Positions 9,389-20,596 of a DNA stretch of 64,000 nt are shown piece after piece. Each line of letters opens with the position of its first letter. Position 1 is the first letter of the stretch. Both the position numbers and the translations under genes were made by a program. Location of the stretch: NCBI GenBank assembly GCA_000179315.1, contig ADZZ01000702.1:1-64000 (forward strand), given 5' to 3'. The notes below the pieces were generated by a model that made no database searches, was not told the DNA's origin, and saw nothing but the letters and a program-made list of their open reading frames with translations. Source of the stretch: a delta proteobacterium NaphS2. GTDB taxonomy: Bacteria; Desulfobacterota; DSM-4660; Desulfatiglandales; Desulfatiglandaceae.

Positions 9389-10060
9389 ATGGAAGTTGTT
9401 TGCTCTAACTGCCTGGCCAGACTCAAAATTCCGGATGAAAAGATCCCGGAGACGGGTCGCGTGACGGCCGGTTGTCCAAAATGCGGCGGTAAAATTTCCG
9501 TTGGAAGGCCCCGTCCTGAGGTTGAGCCGTCCCCCACCCGGGAGACGTCTGATACGGATAGAGCGATCTCCCATGAGGATTCTGAATATCGGGACGCGGA
9601 ACCCTTTTCCCTCGATTTTTATGGGGAGGGGACAAAGCTCTGCTTGTTGATGCTGGGCCATGCAGATGCAGATGGCGGAATTGAAGAGGCTGCAGAGGGA
9701 TTGCTTTTTAGAACCGTTGTGGTAAAAGACGCTGGAGAGGCCATTAACAAAATGCGGTTTCATCACTTTGATCTGATGATTCTGTCGGAGCATTTTGAAC
9801 AGGTCGGTTGGGAGCAGAGTCCCATTTTACACTACCTGAATCGCATCCCCATGCACACCCGCAGAAAAATTTTTCTCGTTCTTTTGGGTAGAGAATTTTC
9901 CACCATGGATCGCATGGCGGCATTCGGGCTGAGTGCGGATCTGGTGGTGAACCCCGGCGATGCAAATGAGATTGCCGGTATTTTGAAAGCAGCTTTTTGG
10001 AATCATGAAAACTTTTACGGAGGCTTTACGGAAATCCAAAATGCTCTCGGCAAAGGATAG
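9389..10060 (+). CDS. zinc-ribbon protein with receiver-like C-terminal domain
   Basis: A 223-residue protein. The N terminus is a MJ0042-type zinc ribbon (MEVVCSNCLARLKIP, then AGCPKCGGKISVG) with the four Cys in two CxxC pairs. A Pro/Glu/Ser-rich linker follows (about 45-80). The C-terminal ~130 residues look like a receiver or CheY-like fold (LLMLGHADADGG, HFDLMILSEHF, RKIFLVLLG, FGLSADLVVNPGDANEIAGIL). The last strand-loop resembles a receiver, but no clear phospho-acceptor Asp triad is seen. An AAGGAG site precedes the ATG. It sits in the pilT operon, so a role in regulating pilus motors is an inference from context. Confidence 0.65.
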   Translation: MEVVCSNCLARLKIPDEKIPETGRVTAGCPKCGGKISVGRPRPEVEPSPTRETSDTDRAISHEDSEYRDAEPFSLDFYGEGTKLCLLMLGHADADGGIEEAAEGLLFRTVVVKDAGEAINKMRFHHFDLMILSEHFEQVGWEQSPILHYLNRIPMHTRRKIFLVLLGREFSTMDRMAAFGLSADLVVNPGDANEIAGILKAAFWNHENFYGGFTEIQNALGKG

Positions 10061-10070
10061 TTACGGAAAG

Positions 10071-10343
10071 ATGAATACCACGGAACAATATCGAATCAGG
10101 GTGCAGCATTGTGTCGGCACCATTATCGACGTACACAGCGCCATCAGCGAAACTTTGAATGATGAAGCGTTTTTGATGCAGTTTGAAGATTTGGAAGAAG
10201 AAATCAGTAGCCTGGATATGGACCTGGTCTCAGAACTGGACATCCTCATGGTTGAGCAGGCCACAAACACGCTTCTGGCTGAACTGAAAGGGTTGTTTGA
10301 AACCGGATCCTTCGGAATGGTCTATCGACAAACCGTTAATTGA
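10071..10343 (+). CDS. small protein of unknown function at the end of the pilT operon
   Basis: About 90 residues, acidic and mostly helical (DEAFLMQFEDLEEEISSLDMDLVSELDILMVEQATNTLLAELKGLF). Three in-frame starts are possible: 10005, 10041 and 10071. The first two overlap the preceding gene, so 10071 was chosen, with an AAGGAT site around that gene's stop codon. No family was recognised. Its position suggests cotranscription with the ATPases and zinc-ribbon gene. Confidence 0.55.
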   Translation: MNTTEQYRIRVQHCVGTIIDVHSAISETLNDEAFLMQFEDLEEEISSLDMDLVSELDILMVEQATNTLLAELKGLFETGSFGMVYRQTVN

Positions 10344-10368
10344 TAACCCCGGACAACCTACTCCCGGC

Positions 10369-10534
10369 GGGCTTGGTTCTAACTTCGCCCACCACTATTT
10401 TTTGAATATCGAATATCGAACAAGGAATGTTGAATCATGAAGTTAAAACAGGGGATTACACTTCGACATTCGTTATTCCTTGTTCGATATTCTGCGGTTC
10501 TCTTTTAAGAGTGGGCCAGATTAGAACCAACCCC
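10369..10534. mobile_element. 166-bp foldback MITE, copy 1
   Basis: A 166-bp element with terminal inverted repeats GGGCTTGGTTCTAA and TTAGAACCAACCCC (one mismatch). Internally it has a second long inverted repeat built on GAATATCGAACAAGGAAT and ATTCCTTGTTCGATATTC. It is flanked by a perfect 8-base direct repeat CTCCCGGC at 10361-10368 and 10535-10542, the expected target duplication. It encodes no protein. A second copy in inverted orientation is at 18433-18598 with the same length. The GHMP kinase gene ends inside it. Confidence 0.88.
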
Positions 10535-11587
10535 CTCCCGGCGTATCCCTGTCGCGTCGACACCGGTGTCAAGTATTTGAGCGTCTTTGATGGACGTCAG
10601 CATTTCCTGCCATTTTCGCTTCAAAAAATGGATGTTTGCTATTTCCCCGAGCGCCCACACCGATCCGCCCGCGCCGGCGCCTGCAAACCGGCCGCCGCAA
10701 CCTGCGTTTTCCGCCGCTGTCACCATCTTTTCCGTTACAGGGTCCAGGGCCTCCGGCGTCATTTCTCTTCTTAAGGTCATCTCCTCTCTTAGAAAGAAAG
10801 CCGCCCGGCGCCAATCTTTCAAGCGAATGGCTTCCGCAAAAGCGCGAACCGACGCATTGGCTTTGATCCAGCCGGATCGTGTCTTGCCGGAGAGAAAATC
10901 GTTCACCCATTTCCGGTTGGTGTGCGCCGCCACGTGGCTTTTGCCGCTGTAAGCCACGAGGATATGTTTGGAAAGGGCCTGTTGATCCGCCGCATCCAAA
11001 AGGGGAATTCGGGTCAGCGGTTCATGGGCGCGACCGAAATGCCATTTCCAAAGGTGAACACCGCCGTAGACGGCCGCTGCCTGATCCTGAATGCCGCAAT
11101 TGCCACCGTTGATGCCGTCTTCCAGATGGTAGGCCAGATGAAGGATTTCTTTTCTTCGAAGCCTTTTTTCAGCGCGGATTGCGCTCAGTTCCCCAAGGGC
11201 GCCCAGAAGTGCAACAAGCGCGGTGCTGGAGCCGCCAAGGGCGGATTTGACCGGGGACCGGGAGTCAATCTTGATTTCCAGCCCATGAAAACCAAAGTAG
11301 CTTACCGCAGCGAAAAAAAGTCCGAACGGCGAATCAAAGGGCAATCGGTTCCAAGGCGCTGTTTCGGTGTGGGTAAAGCCCTTCGAAGAGATACTGACCT
11401 GCCCGTCTTCCCAGGGAGCAAGGGTTACGGTGGTTCTGAGCGTCAATGCCATGTTGACGGTTACAGGGGTCTTTCGCTCAAGGGGAAGGGCCAGTGACTT
11501 GATATCCCATGTGCCGCCGGCATCCACACGACAGGGTGCGGAAACCGTTATGGGCTGACGGATCAGCAGTTCTCGAACCGAATCCAA
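10505..11587 (-). CDS. GHMP-family small-molecule kinase, C terminus altered by a MITE
   Basis: A 360-residue GHMP kinase (galactokinase/homoserine/mevalonate/phosphomevalonate superfamily). The ATP loop is SRSPVKSALGGSSTALVALLGAL (about residues 107-129), preceded by the N-terminal motif PCRVDAGGTWD. The C-terminal glycine-rich loop is GCGGRFAGAGAGGSVWALG. The substrate is not clear; related proteins act on sugars such as L-fucose or heptose phosphates. It follows the NUDIX gene by 8 bases, so the two are probably an operon. The last residues (GVGSNLAHS) and the stop codon are encoded by the MITE. Without it the frame would end at a TAG directly after IRRE, so the insertion added about nine residues. 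Confidence 0.85.
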   Translation of the reverse strand: MDSVRELLIRQPITVSAPCRVDAGGTWDIKSLALPLERKTPVTVNMALTLRTTVTLAPWEDGQVSISSKGFTHTETAPWNRLPFDSPFGLFFAAVSYFGFHGLEIKIDSRSPVKSALGGSSTALVALLGALGELSAIRAEKRLRRKEILHLAYHLEDGINGGNCGIQDQAAAVYGGVHLWKWHFGRAHEPLTRIPLLDAADQQALSKHILVAYSGKSHVAAHTNRKWVNDFLSGKTRSGWIKANASVRAFAEAIRLKDWRRAAFFLREEMTLRREMTPEALDPVTEKMVTAAENAGCGGRFAGAGAGGSVWALGEIANIHFLKRKWQEMLTSIKDAQILDTGVDATGIRREGVGSNLAHS

Positions 11588-11595
11588 TGGTGTCT

Positions 11596-12126
11596 CTAGC
11601 CTCTCATGTGAAGGTTGGCCAGGAACAACGCCGAAATGGTTTTTGCATCCTGGATTCGGTTATCCCGAATCATGTCAAGCGCATCGTCAAGAGGGACTTC
11701 ATGGACGTCCAGAATTTCATCCCGGTCAAGATGTTGCTTCCCGGGGGTCAAATTTGTTGCCCCGAAAATATGGATTCGCTCGTCGGAGTAAGCTGGCAGG
11801 GGCGTTATTTCGCCCAGCGTGATCCAGTTTTCCGCGGAAAAGCCCGTTTCTTCGATCAACTCCCGTTTGGCGCATGCCAGCGGCGATTCACCCGCATCCA
11901 GGGTGCCCGCCGGAACCTCCCAAATGAACCCGCCGGCCGCATGGCGGTACTGCCTGATCATCAACAGGGTGCTCGGATCCGAAAAAGAAACGATGGCGGC
12001 GGCGCCCGGATGCCGAATGACATCGATTTCGGTAGCAACGCCGTTTTCCAGGGTGACGTTTTCTCGTAACAGTTGAAAAACCCTTCCCTTATGAATGAGA
12101 CTTTTTGAGTTTATTCGCGTGGACAT
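11596..12126 (-). CDS. NUDIX hydrolase, ADP-ribose pyrophosphatase-like
   Basis: 176 residues containing the Nudix box GTLDAGESPLACAKRELIEETGF (G5E7REUXEEXG), near residues 77-99. The preceding IRQYRHAAGGFIWEVPAGTL is the hallmark of ADP-ribose pyrophosphatases, which cleave ADP-ribose to AMP and ribose-5-phosphate and limit protein ADP-ribosylation. Other nucleotide-sugar substrates cannot be excluded. It is the first gene of a two-gene operon with the GHMP kinase, hinting that the pair handle a sugar nucleotide, but that is inference. Confidence 0.88.
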   Translation of the reverse strand: MSTRINSKSLIHKGRVFQLLRENVTLENGVATEIDVIRHPGAAAIVSFSDPSTLLMIRQYRHAAGGFIWEVPAGTLDAGESPLACAKRELIEETGFSAENWITLGEITPLPAYSDERIHIFGATNLTPGKQHLDRDEILDVHEVPLDDALDMIRDNRIQDAKTISALFLANLHMRG

Positions 12127-12411
12127 GGTTCTGGTTCAGGGATGAATTCCACCCCTTTTCTAAAATGCCGTGTTCAAACAATCCATGAAATTCGCTTTTC
12201 TCTGAAAAGTGCGTTAAAATAAAAAAATATCAAAATTGCTCAAAGTTAGCAACTCCCTAAACACTTATAAGCGATTATAAATCTGAGAGATGTTCTCTCA
12301 CATTGGACGAGTAAGAATCTAAAATTGGTCCTACTTTCTTGTATGGCAAGGGTTGCGGGGGTGGTAGCGCAAGGGATGTCGCACCATTCCATTTTTACAC
12401 CCGATCTCGGG
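12127..12411. other. intergenic stretch without recognisable genes
   Basis: 285 bases between the NUDIX gene start and the end of higA. A minus-strand open frame overlaps higA and runs into this region, but it has no family resemblance and unusual composition. No terminator with a clear T-run was found. Confidence 0.4.
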
Positions 12412-12702
12412 CTATGAATGCATGACGGACGACACATCGATTTCCGATTTAATCTTTGCGCCGATGTTTTGTTCAGCAAGGTCAAGCTCGTAGCGGGACT
12501 GCAGATTCATCCAGAATCGAGCGCTGTTGCCGAAATATCGTGAAAGACGCAAGGCTGTTTCAGCCGAGATGCCGCGTTTGCCATTCAAAATCTGTGTAAT
12601 ACGGCCCGATGGCACACGAATGGCCAGTGCCAGCTTGTTAGCAGACAAATTCCGCGCGCCGAGTTCGCGTTTTAAAATCCTTCCTGGGTGAATCGGTTTC
12701 AT
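12412..12702 (-). CDS. higA: HigA-type antitoxin (HTH, XRE family)
   Basis: 96 residues from the ATG at 12702. MKPIHPGRILKRELGARNLSANKLALAIRV is the typical HigA opening, followed by the helix-turn-helix (GRITQILNGKRGISAETALRLSRYFG) and SARFWMNLQSRYELDLAE. HigA neutralises the ribosome-dependent RNase HigB and represses their shared promoter. Here only the last ~25 codons of higB remain just upstream, so the antitoxin is now effectively orphan. A longer in-frame start at 12801 would read through the higB remnant and is unlikely. A palindrome upstream (12807-12824) is the likely operator. Confidence 0.9.
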   Translation of the reverse strand: MKPIHPGRILKRELGARNLSANKLALAIRVPSGRITQILNGKRGISAETALRLSRYFGNSARFWMNLQSRYELDLAEQNIGAKIKSEIDVSSVMHS

Positions 12703-12706
12703 GTGT

Positions 12707-12784
12707 TTACCCCTTATGATAATCCGTGATCTCAACGTCATGGGCGTTTCCGTCACGGACCGGCGGGATCGGCTGTTGCCCCAT
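12707..12784 (-). pseudogene. higB: remnant of the HigB toxin C terminus
   Basis: In the frame that ends 4 bases before higA, the minus strand encodes RDGNAHDVEITDYHKG and a stop. This matches the standard HigB C terminus (a Trp/Arg-rich strand, then DVEIVDYH). The toxin N terminus and catalytic core are missing; the frame upstream runs directly into the promoter palindrome. It is therefore a deletion remnant that kept the gene order toxin-antitoxin typical of higBA. Confidence 0.65.
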
Positions 12785-12806
12785 GATTGAATCATACTCA
12801 TAAGTG

Positions 12807-12824
12807 TACTACGCCTGCGTAGTA
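12807..12824 (-). promoter_or_regulatory. higBA operator palindrome and promoter
   Basis: TACTACGC-CT-GCGTAGTA is an inverted repeat with perfect 8-base arms. On the minus strand it lies between a TTGCAA -35-like box and a TACACT -10-like box, as in autoregulated higBA promoters. Confidence 0.6.
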
Positions 12825-13010
12825 TTGCAAACGAATAACTTCAAAGTTGTTTCAGCTTGAAAGGTAATGCCGTTTGTTTTATCCTTTCAATCCACCTCAT
12901 TGGTTCATTTTTTTGTTGGAATCAACATGCATCTATGTGATTCAACGAGGTCTTTTTAATATATTCGATGTGAATACTTGTTTAATCGCGCATCTTGGGG
13001 AACCATCACG

Positions 13011-13787
13011 ATGAAAATACTTCTCACCAATGATGACGGCATTCATGCGCCGGGGCTCTTCGCCTTGTTTGAAGCACTCAAAGGCCGACATGAGTTACAC
13101 ATCGTGGCGCCCGAGGCGGAGATGAGCGCCGTGGGACACGCCATCACCCTTGTCGATCCCATTCGTGTCAAAAAGGTCCGCAAAAACGGTACTTTTTTTG
13201 GATATGCCGTAAGCGGCACACCGGCGGACTGTGTTAAAATCGCGGTTCAGGAAATCCTCGACCCATCACCGGACATGATCCTTTCAGGCATCAATCTGGG
13301 AAACAACGTGGGGATCAATATCCTCTATTCAGGAACGGTTTCGGCCGCCACCGAAGGGGCCTTCCTGGGTATCCCTTCGGCTGCCATATCCATGGGAATC
13401 CAGGAAAATCAAGATTTTACCTTTGCCGCCGGTTTCAGTGGAAAGGTTATCCGTTTGCTTTCGAAGGGCGCACTTGACAGCGGCACCGCCCTGAATGTGA
13501 ACATCCCCCCCGTAGCTCCCGAAAAGATCAAAGGGGTTTGTTTGGCAAGGCAGGGGACCAGTTGGTTTGAGGAGCGTTTTGAAAAACGTTGCGACCCCAG
13601 GGGAAATGTTTACTACTGGTTGGCCGGAGAAAGGTTCATCGAGAACGGTAATCCGGAAAACGATTCCGTGGCGCTAAGACAAAACAAAATTACCATTACG
13701 CCCATTCATTACGATCTGACCGCTGAAAAAGAACTTGAACGATTGAGAGACGCCCGGTTACTGAAAAAATTGGATATTTCCGTTTAG
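13011..13787 (+). CDS. surE: 5'/3'-nucleotidase SurE
   Basis: Metal-dependent survival protein that dephosphorylates nucleoside 5'- and 3'-monophosphates. The ATG at 13011 gives the canonical MKILLTNDDGIHAPGL start with the metal-binding Asp pair; an upstream in-frame start at 12978 adds residues not seen in the family. Other signatures are SAVGHAITL, VSGTPADCVKIA, ILSGINLGNNVGINILYSGTVSAATEG and the C-terminal ITPIHYDLT. 258 residues is the normal length. It stands alone and is followed directly by an intrinsic terminator. Confidence 0.96.
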   Translation: MKILLTNDDGIHAPGLFALFEALKGRHELHIVAPEAEMSAVGHAITLVDPIRVKKVRKNGTFFGYAVSGTPADCVKIAVQEILDPSPDMILSGINLGNNVGINILYSGTVSAATEGAFLGIPSAAISMGIQENQDFTFAAGFSGKVIRLLSKGALDSGTALNVNIPPVAPEKIKGVCLARQGTSWFEERFEKRCDPRGNVYYWLAGERFIENGNPENDSVALRQNKITITPIHYDLTAEKELERLRDARLLKKLDISV

Positions 13788-13806
13788 TTTCCATCGTGTC
13801 ACCCTT

Positions 13807-13836
13807 AAAAAAGGCCTCAAAAATGAGGCCTTTTTT
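13807..13836 (+). terminator. intrinsic terminator after surE
   Basis: AAAAAAGGCCTCA and TGAGGCCTTTTTT form a perfect 13-base stem around an AAAA loop, ending in a T-run. Because of its symmetry it can also work for the convergent oxidoreductase gene on the minus strand. Confidence 0.92.
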
Positions 13837-13904
13837 AGTTGATAGGTAAAAAACGGGCAAGAAAATCCGGTTGTTACCTTAATCGTATTGCCTGGGAATG
13901 AATG

Positions 13905-17441
<3,537 letters not shown>

Positions 17442-17557
17442 TTACGGGAAAATAAATTTTACAGTTTCGGGCATACGGGAAATTTTAATTCCGCAGGCAG
17501 TTAAATCGATTTTGAAAATCTTTTAATTTACGGGTGGATTGATGTTCTGTCAACAAT

Positions 17558-18211
17558 TTACTCCACCAGATGCAGAAAACGGTTCCAATGGGGCCAGGAC
17601 CAGTAGATGATAAAGGCTTTGCCTTTCACCGAGGAGAGCGGCACAAATCCCCAGAATCGGCTGTCATAGCTGTGGTTCCGGTTGTCGCCCATGACAAAAA
17701 GGTGGCCTTTCGGCACCGTAACCGGCCCGAAATGACCGGCTTTTCCCATCTCGGCCGCGGCACTTCCGATTTTGGAATAGAATCCGTGCTCATCGTGGTA
17801 CAGTTTGCCGTTAATAAAAACTTTTTCGCCGGAAACCCTCACCGTGTCCCCCGGAAGACCGATGACGCGTTTGATGAAATCTTTTTCCGGATCCACCGGA
17901 TAAATAAAGACAATCACGTCTCCCCGTTTGGGCTCGCTGATGGGGATCAGGGTTTTATTGGTGAAGGGAATCTTGATGCCGTACAGGAATTTGTTAACCA
18001 GGATATGATCACCCACCAGCAGGGTCGGTTTCATGGATCCCGAAGGAATTTTAAAGGCCTGAACCACGAAGGTTCGAATAAAAAGTGCCAGGAGAATGGC
18101 AATGATCGCAGCTTCGGCATACTCTCGAAATACACCCTTTTTTTTCAATCCACTCTTGGATTTTCTCACTTTTGATAATGCCTCCTTTTGTATCTGACTG
18201 CTTTGTGCCAT
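17558..18211 (-). CDS. lepB: signal peptidase I
   Basis: Membrane serine peptidase that removes Sec and Tat signal peptides. From the ATG at 18211 it has 217 residues; a longer frame to 18325 adds sequence unlike the family. A single N-terminal membrane segment (EAAIIAILLALFIRTFVVQAF) precedes the catalytic Ser in IPSGSMKPTLLVGDHILVNKF. The catalytic Lys is in PEKDFIKRVIGLPGD, and the third motif is VMGDNRNHSYDSRFWG. It probably processes the exported proteins encoded here, but not the prepilins, which need the separate prepilin peptidase. Confidence 0.95.
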   Translation of the reverse strand: MAQSSQIQKEALSKVRKSKSGLKKKGVFREYAEAAIIAILLALFIRTFVVQAFKIPSGSMKPTLLVGDHILVNKFLYGIKIPFTNKTLIPISEPKRGDVIVFIYPVDPEKDFIKRVIGLPGDTVRVSGEKVFINGKLYHDEHGFYSKIGSAAAEMGKAGHFGPVTVPKGHLFVMGDNRNHSYDSRFWGFVPLSSVKGKAFIIYWSWPHWNRFLHLVE

Positions 18212-18432
18212 GGAAATAGAATCCCTTTCGAATGTGAATGCTCGTGATTTTGTTCGGAAAATGCAATCGTTACATATACCCTCTAACGGTCGTCCTTGTA
18301 AAGGGATTTTTGGTTTATGCGCCATGGCATCTTAAATCTCACCGCAAAAAGGCAGATGAAATTCACATTACTGCTTGATCCTACATGCGTTTTTGAGGGT
18401 CTATGGCCCAGGTCCGCATGACGCGAAAAATC

Positions 18433-18598
18433 GGGCTTGGTTCTAATTTGGCCCACTTTTAAAAGAGAACCGCAGAATATCGAACAAGGAACATCGAATG
18501 TCGAAGTGTAATGCTCTGTTTTAACTTCATGATTCGACATTCCTTGTTCGATATTCGATATTTAAAAAATGATGGTGGGCGAAGTTAAAACCAAGCCC
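18433..18598. mobile_element. 166-bp foldback MITE, copy 2
   Basis: Second copy of the element at 10369-10534, inverted relative to it and exactly the same length. Terminal repeats are GGGCTTGGTTCTAA and TTAAAACCAAGCCC (one mismatch). The flanking direct repeat GAAAAATC is present at 18425-18432 and 18599-18606. The internal GAATATCGAACAAGGAA and TTCCTTGTTCGATATTC arms make nearly the whole unit foldable. The remaining part of the 18212-18752 gap holds a GC hairpin (GCGCCGC/GCGGCGC near 18615-18635) and the promoter of the next operon. Confidence 0.9.
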
Positions 18599-18682
18599 GA
18601 AAAATCATTTGCCTATGCGCCGCTGTTTATGCGGCGCGCGGTTGATGATGAATTTTTATTAATTGGGGGTCGTGGATTCTGA

Positions 18683-18711
18683 TTGACATTAAATTTTTGC
18701 ATGCATAGAAT
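18683..18711 (+). promoter_or_regulatory. sigma70-type promoter of the RHH/PIN operon
   Basis: TTGACA (18683-18688), 17-base spacer, TAGAAT (18706-18711), 42 bases before the antitoxin start. A small inverted repeat TTCAT-TTT-ATGAA (18711-18723) overlaps the likely transcription start and could be an operator. Confidence 0.65.
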
Positions 18712-18752
18712 TCATTTTATGAAGGCGTTTTTTATGGGTACAGGAGATATTA

Positions 18753-19004
18753 ATGAAACAACTGACCATCAGAAGGGTTTCCCCTGAACTGGACAAAGCG
18801 CTTGTTGCCGAGAGTCGACTCAGGGGCGAGTCCGTCAACCAGACGGTTCTTGATTTGCTCAAGCAGGCGCTGGGATTGCACCGGGAGGGGGTTGATAACG
18901 GGCTTGGAAAGTTTGCCGGAACATGGACAGAGGAGGAATTTTTTGAATTTGAAAAGGAAACCGCTTTTTTTGAGACGATCGATCCCGAGTTGTGGAAACA
19001 ATGA
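18753..19004 (+). CDS. ribbon-helix-helix antitoxin (VapB/FitA-like)
   Basis: 83 residues. The N terminus MKQLTIRRVSPELDKALVAESRLRGESVNQTVLDLLKQALG is a ribbon-helix-helix DNA-binding fold. The acidic C terminus (TWTEEEFFEFEKETAFFETIDPELW) is the likely toxin-binding arm. GGAG lies upstream of the ATG. Its stop overlaps the start of the PIN toxin gene by four bases (ATGA), typical for translational coupling. It should neutralise the toxin and repress the promoter. Confidence 0.85.
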   Translation: MKQLTIRRVSPELDKALVAESRLRGESVNQTVLDLLKQALGLHREGVDNGLGKFAGTWTEEEFFEFEKETAFFETIDPELWKQ

Positions 19005-19396
19005 AAATTTGTTTGGATACTTGCGCCTACAGCCAGTTTAAAAGAGGGAACCAAACAGCTTCAGACCTCGTTTCCAAAGCGCGATGGGTTGGAATGCCCG
19101 TCATTGTGCTGGGTGAACTAAGGACAGGATTTCGTTCGGGAAAGTATTTTGATCGAAATGAACTGGAATTGCAGGCGTTTCTGAACAACCCGGTCGTTCA
19201 TATCCTTGATGTGGACGAAATCGCATCCTCGCATTACTCTGAAACGGTGGCCGAGCTTCGTCTTGCGGGGACACCGATCCCCACAAACGATATCTGGGTT
19301 GCAGCGATTGCCATTCGCGAGGGGGCTGTGGTGGTCACCTATGATGGGCATTTCAAGCTTATCCACCGCGTCGCGACCCATCTGCTGAGCATTTAA
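19001..19396 (+). CDS. PIN-domain toxin (VapC family)
   Basis: 131 residues from the overlapping ATG at 19001. PIN-domain acidic residues are visible in MKICLDTCAYSQFKRG, the LGELRTGFRSG helix, TPIPTNDIWVAAIAI and VVTYDGHFKLI. VapC toxins are Mg2+-dependent RNases that cut tRNA or rRNA. The gene is coupled to the RHH antitoxin upstream and appears intact. Confidence 0.9.
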   Translation: MKICLDTCAYSQFKRGNQTASDLVSKARWVGMPVIVLGELRTGFRSGKYFDRNELELQAFLNNPVVHILDVDEIASSHYSETVAELRLAGTPIPTNDIWVAAIAIREGAVVVTYDGHFKLIHRVATHLLSI

Positions 19397-19630
19397 AAGA
19401 TTTTTCATTTTCATCTTCGACCTCATTCGGATCACGGGATCCGAACATGCCCAATCTGCTGGCTAAGGCAACAGATCCGTCCCGGTTATCGCTGAGATGG
19501 TTGATCCGGCGATAGGCCGGATAGTAGTAATTGGGTAGCTCAATTCAAGAAAAAACCTTGACTTCCCCAAAATGCATGTAGGAATATGTATATGTCTTTC
19601 AGATTCATAAACATGTTTGTGTGAGGAGCT

Positions 19631-19906
19631 ATGAACACGGTAAAGCGTAAAAAAAAGGTCTTTTCAGTTGCACAACATGGGAAGATGCAATGGTCTGTTT
19701 TAGCAAAACACGACCAAAAGGAAATTTTCAACAATACAGTGAAATATATTGTTAAATTGCGCCGTGATGGGGTTATAGACAACGACAAATTTGAAGGGCT
19801 TGTTCGCCAAGCTACCACGTTTTTCGTTGAAAATGAAATTTCTGATCGATTTGACCAAATGCTTGCAGATATTATTCCATATGAACGGTTTTTGAACCTG
19901 CCATGA
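19631..19906 (+). CDS. small basic protein of unknown function
   Basis: 91 residues with a Lys-rich N terminus (MNTVKRKKKVFSVAQHGK) and a helical remainder (ATTFFVENEISDRFDQMLADI). A GAGGAG site precedes the ATG. Its last codons overlap the next small gene by ATGA, so the two are probably a coupled pair. The size and coupling resemble accessory or toxin-antitoxin pairs, but no family was recognised. The 234 bases upstream hold only a small hairpin (ATCCGGC/GCCGGAT, 19504-19522). Confidence 0.6.
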   Translation: MNTVKRKKKVFSVAQHGKMQWSVLAKHDQKEIFNNTVKYIVKLRRDGVIDNDKFEGLVRQATTFFVENEISDRFDQMLADIIPYERFLNLP

Positions 19907-20067
19907 CGAATAAAGAGGAAAATTTGCATCTCACAGAGGATGCTGAAAAAAAAGATCCAAAAGAAGATCCCCAATCTGATCCTGAGTTAGTCGAGGGCAT
20001 CCCGCCGGAACTATTAGAAGGCCTCCCACCAGAAGTTCAGCCGTTTCCCAATATGAGGAATCCGTGA
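19903..20067 (+). CDS. 54-residue acidic protein coupled to the preceding gene
   Basis: The ATG overlaps the preceding stop as ATGA. The product is very acidic (EENLHLTEDAEKKDPKEDPQSD) and then has two related Pro-rich units, IPPELLEG and LPPEVQPF. The tight overlap with a basic partner suggests a small complex of opposite charge. No family was recognised. Confidence 0.5.
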   Translation: MTNKEENLHLTEDAEKKDPKEDPQSDPELVEGIPPELLEGLPPEVQPFPNMRNP

Positions 20068-20261
20068 AGTATGTGGCGTAACGTGGGGATACTGGACATT
20101 TTCTGCGTATGCACAGGGTTTTTTTGAGAGACATCGCAGATGGCGCCGCTATTTAATGTGCCGGTTTCCAAACAGCGGCAGCAAGAACACCTTTTCAGGG
20201 GCGGTTTAACTCCGTTTTGGTTGAAGCCGACGAAATGTTCAAGTATGGGAGGTAAAATAGC

Positions 20262-20480
20262 ATGTCTGATCTATTTGATCGTGCAGTCCAAAAAGCAAGA
20301 AAGCTTCCTGAGGCTGAAAAGAATGTGATAGCTACGATTATCCTTGAGGAGTTGGAAGATGAGGATCGTTGGAAAAAAGCATTCTCCAAATCGCAGGATG
20401 CTCTCGCCAAGCTGGCGGCGGAAGCAATTGAAGAAGATCGAAAAGGTCAAACAAAAGAGCTTGATCCGGATTTGTTGTGA
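20262..20480 (+). CDS. antitoxin of a RelE/ParE-type pair
   Basis: 72 residues with a GGGAGG site upstream. It has an N-terminal helical part (LFDRAVQKARKLPEAEKNVIATIILEELEDEDRWKKAF) and an acidic tail ending TKELDPDLL. The helical opening and the LDPD tail fit a small antitoxin family found next to RelE-like toxins. The stop overlaps a GTG that starts a RelE-like reading frame (GTGA), and that toxin is broken by a transposon. The antitoxin itself is intact. Confidence 0.7.
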   Translation: MSDLFDRAVQKARKLPEAEKNVIATIILEELEDEDRWKKAFSKSQDALAKLAAEAIEEDRKGQTKELDPDLL

Positions 20481-20596
20481 AATCGGGAACTACAAGAATA
20501 TTTAGAAATGCATTTTCCCTATGGCCGAAAATAACGGTTGCTAAATGAATACCCCATATTATTCGAATGGTTACGCTTTTCTCGCAGATTCTGATC

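Noticed and set aside
12246-12485. Minus-strand frame overlapping the end of higA as a possible toxin
   Set aside because: No RelE/HigB resemblance, overlaps higA in another frame, and the true HigB remnant was found upstream.
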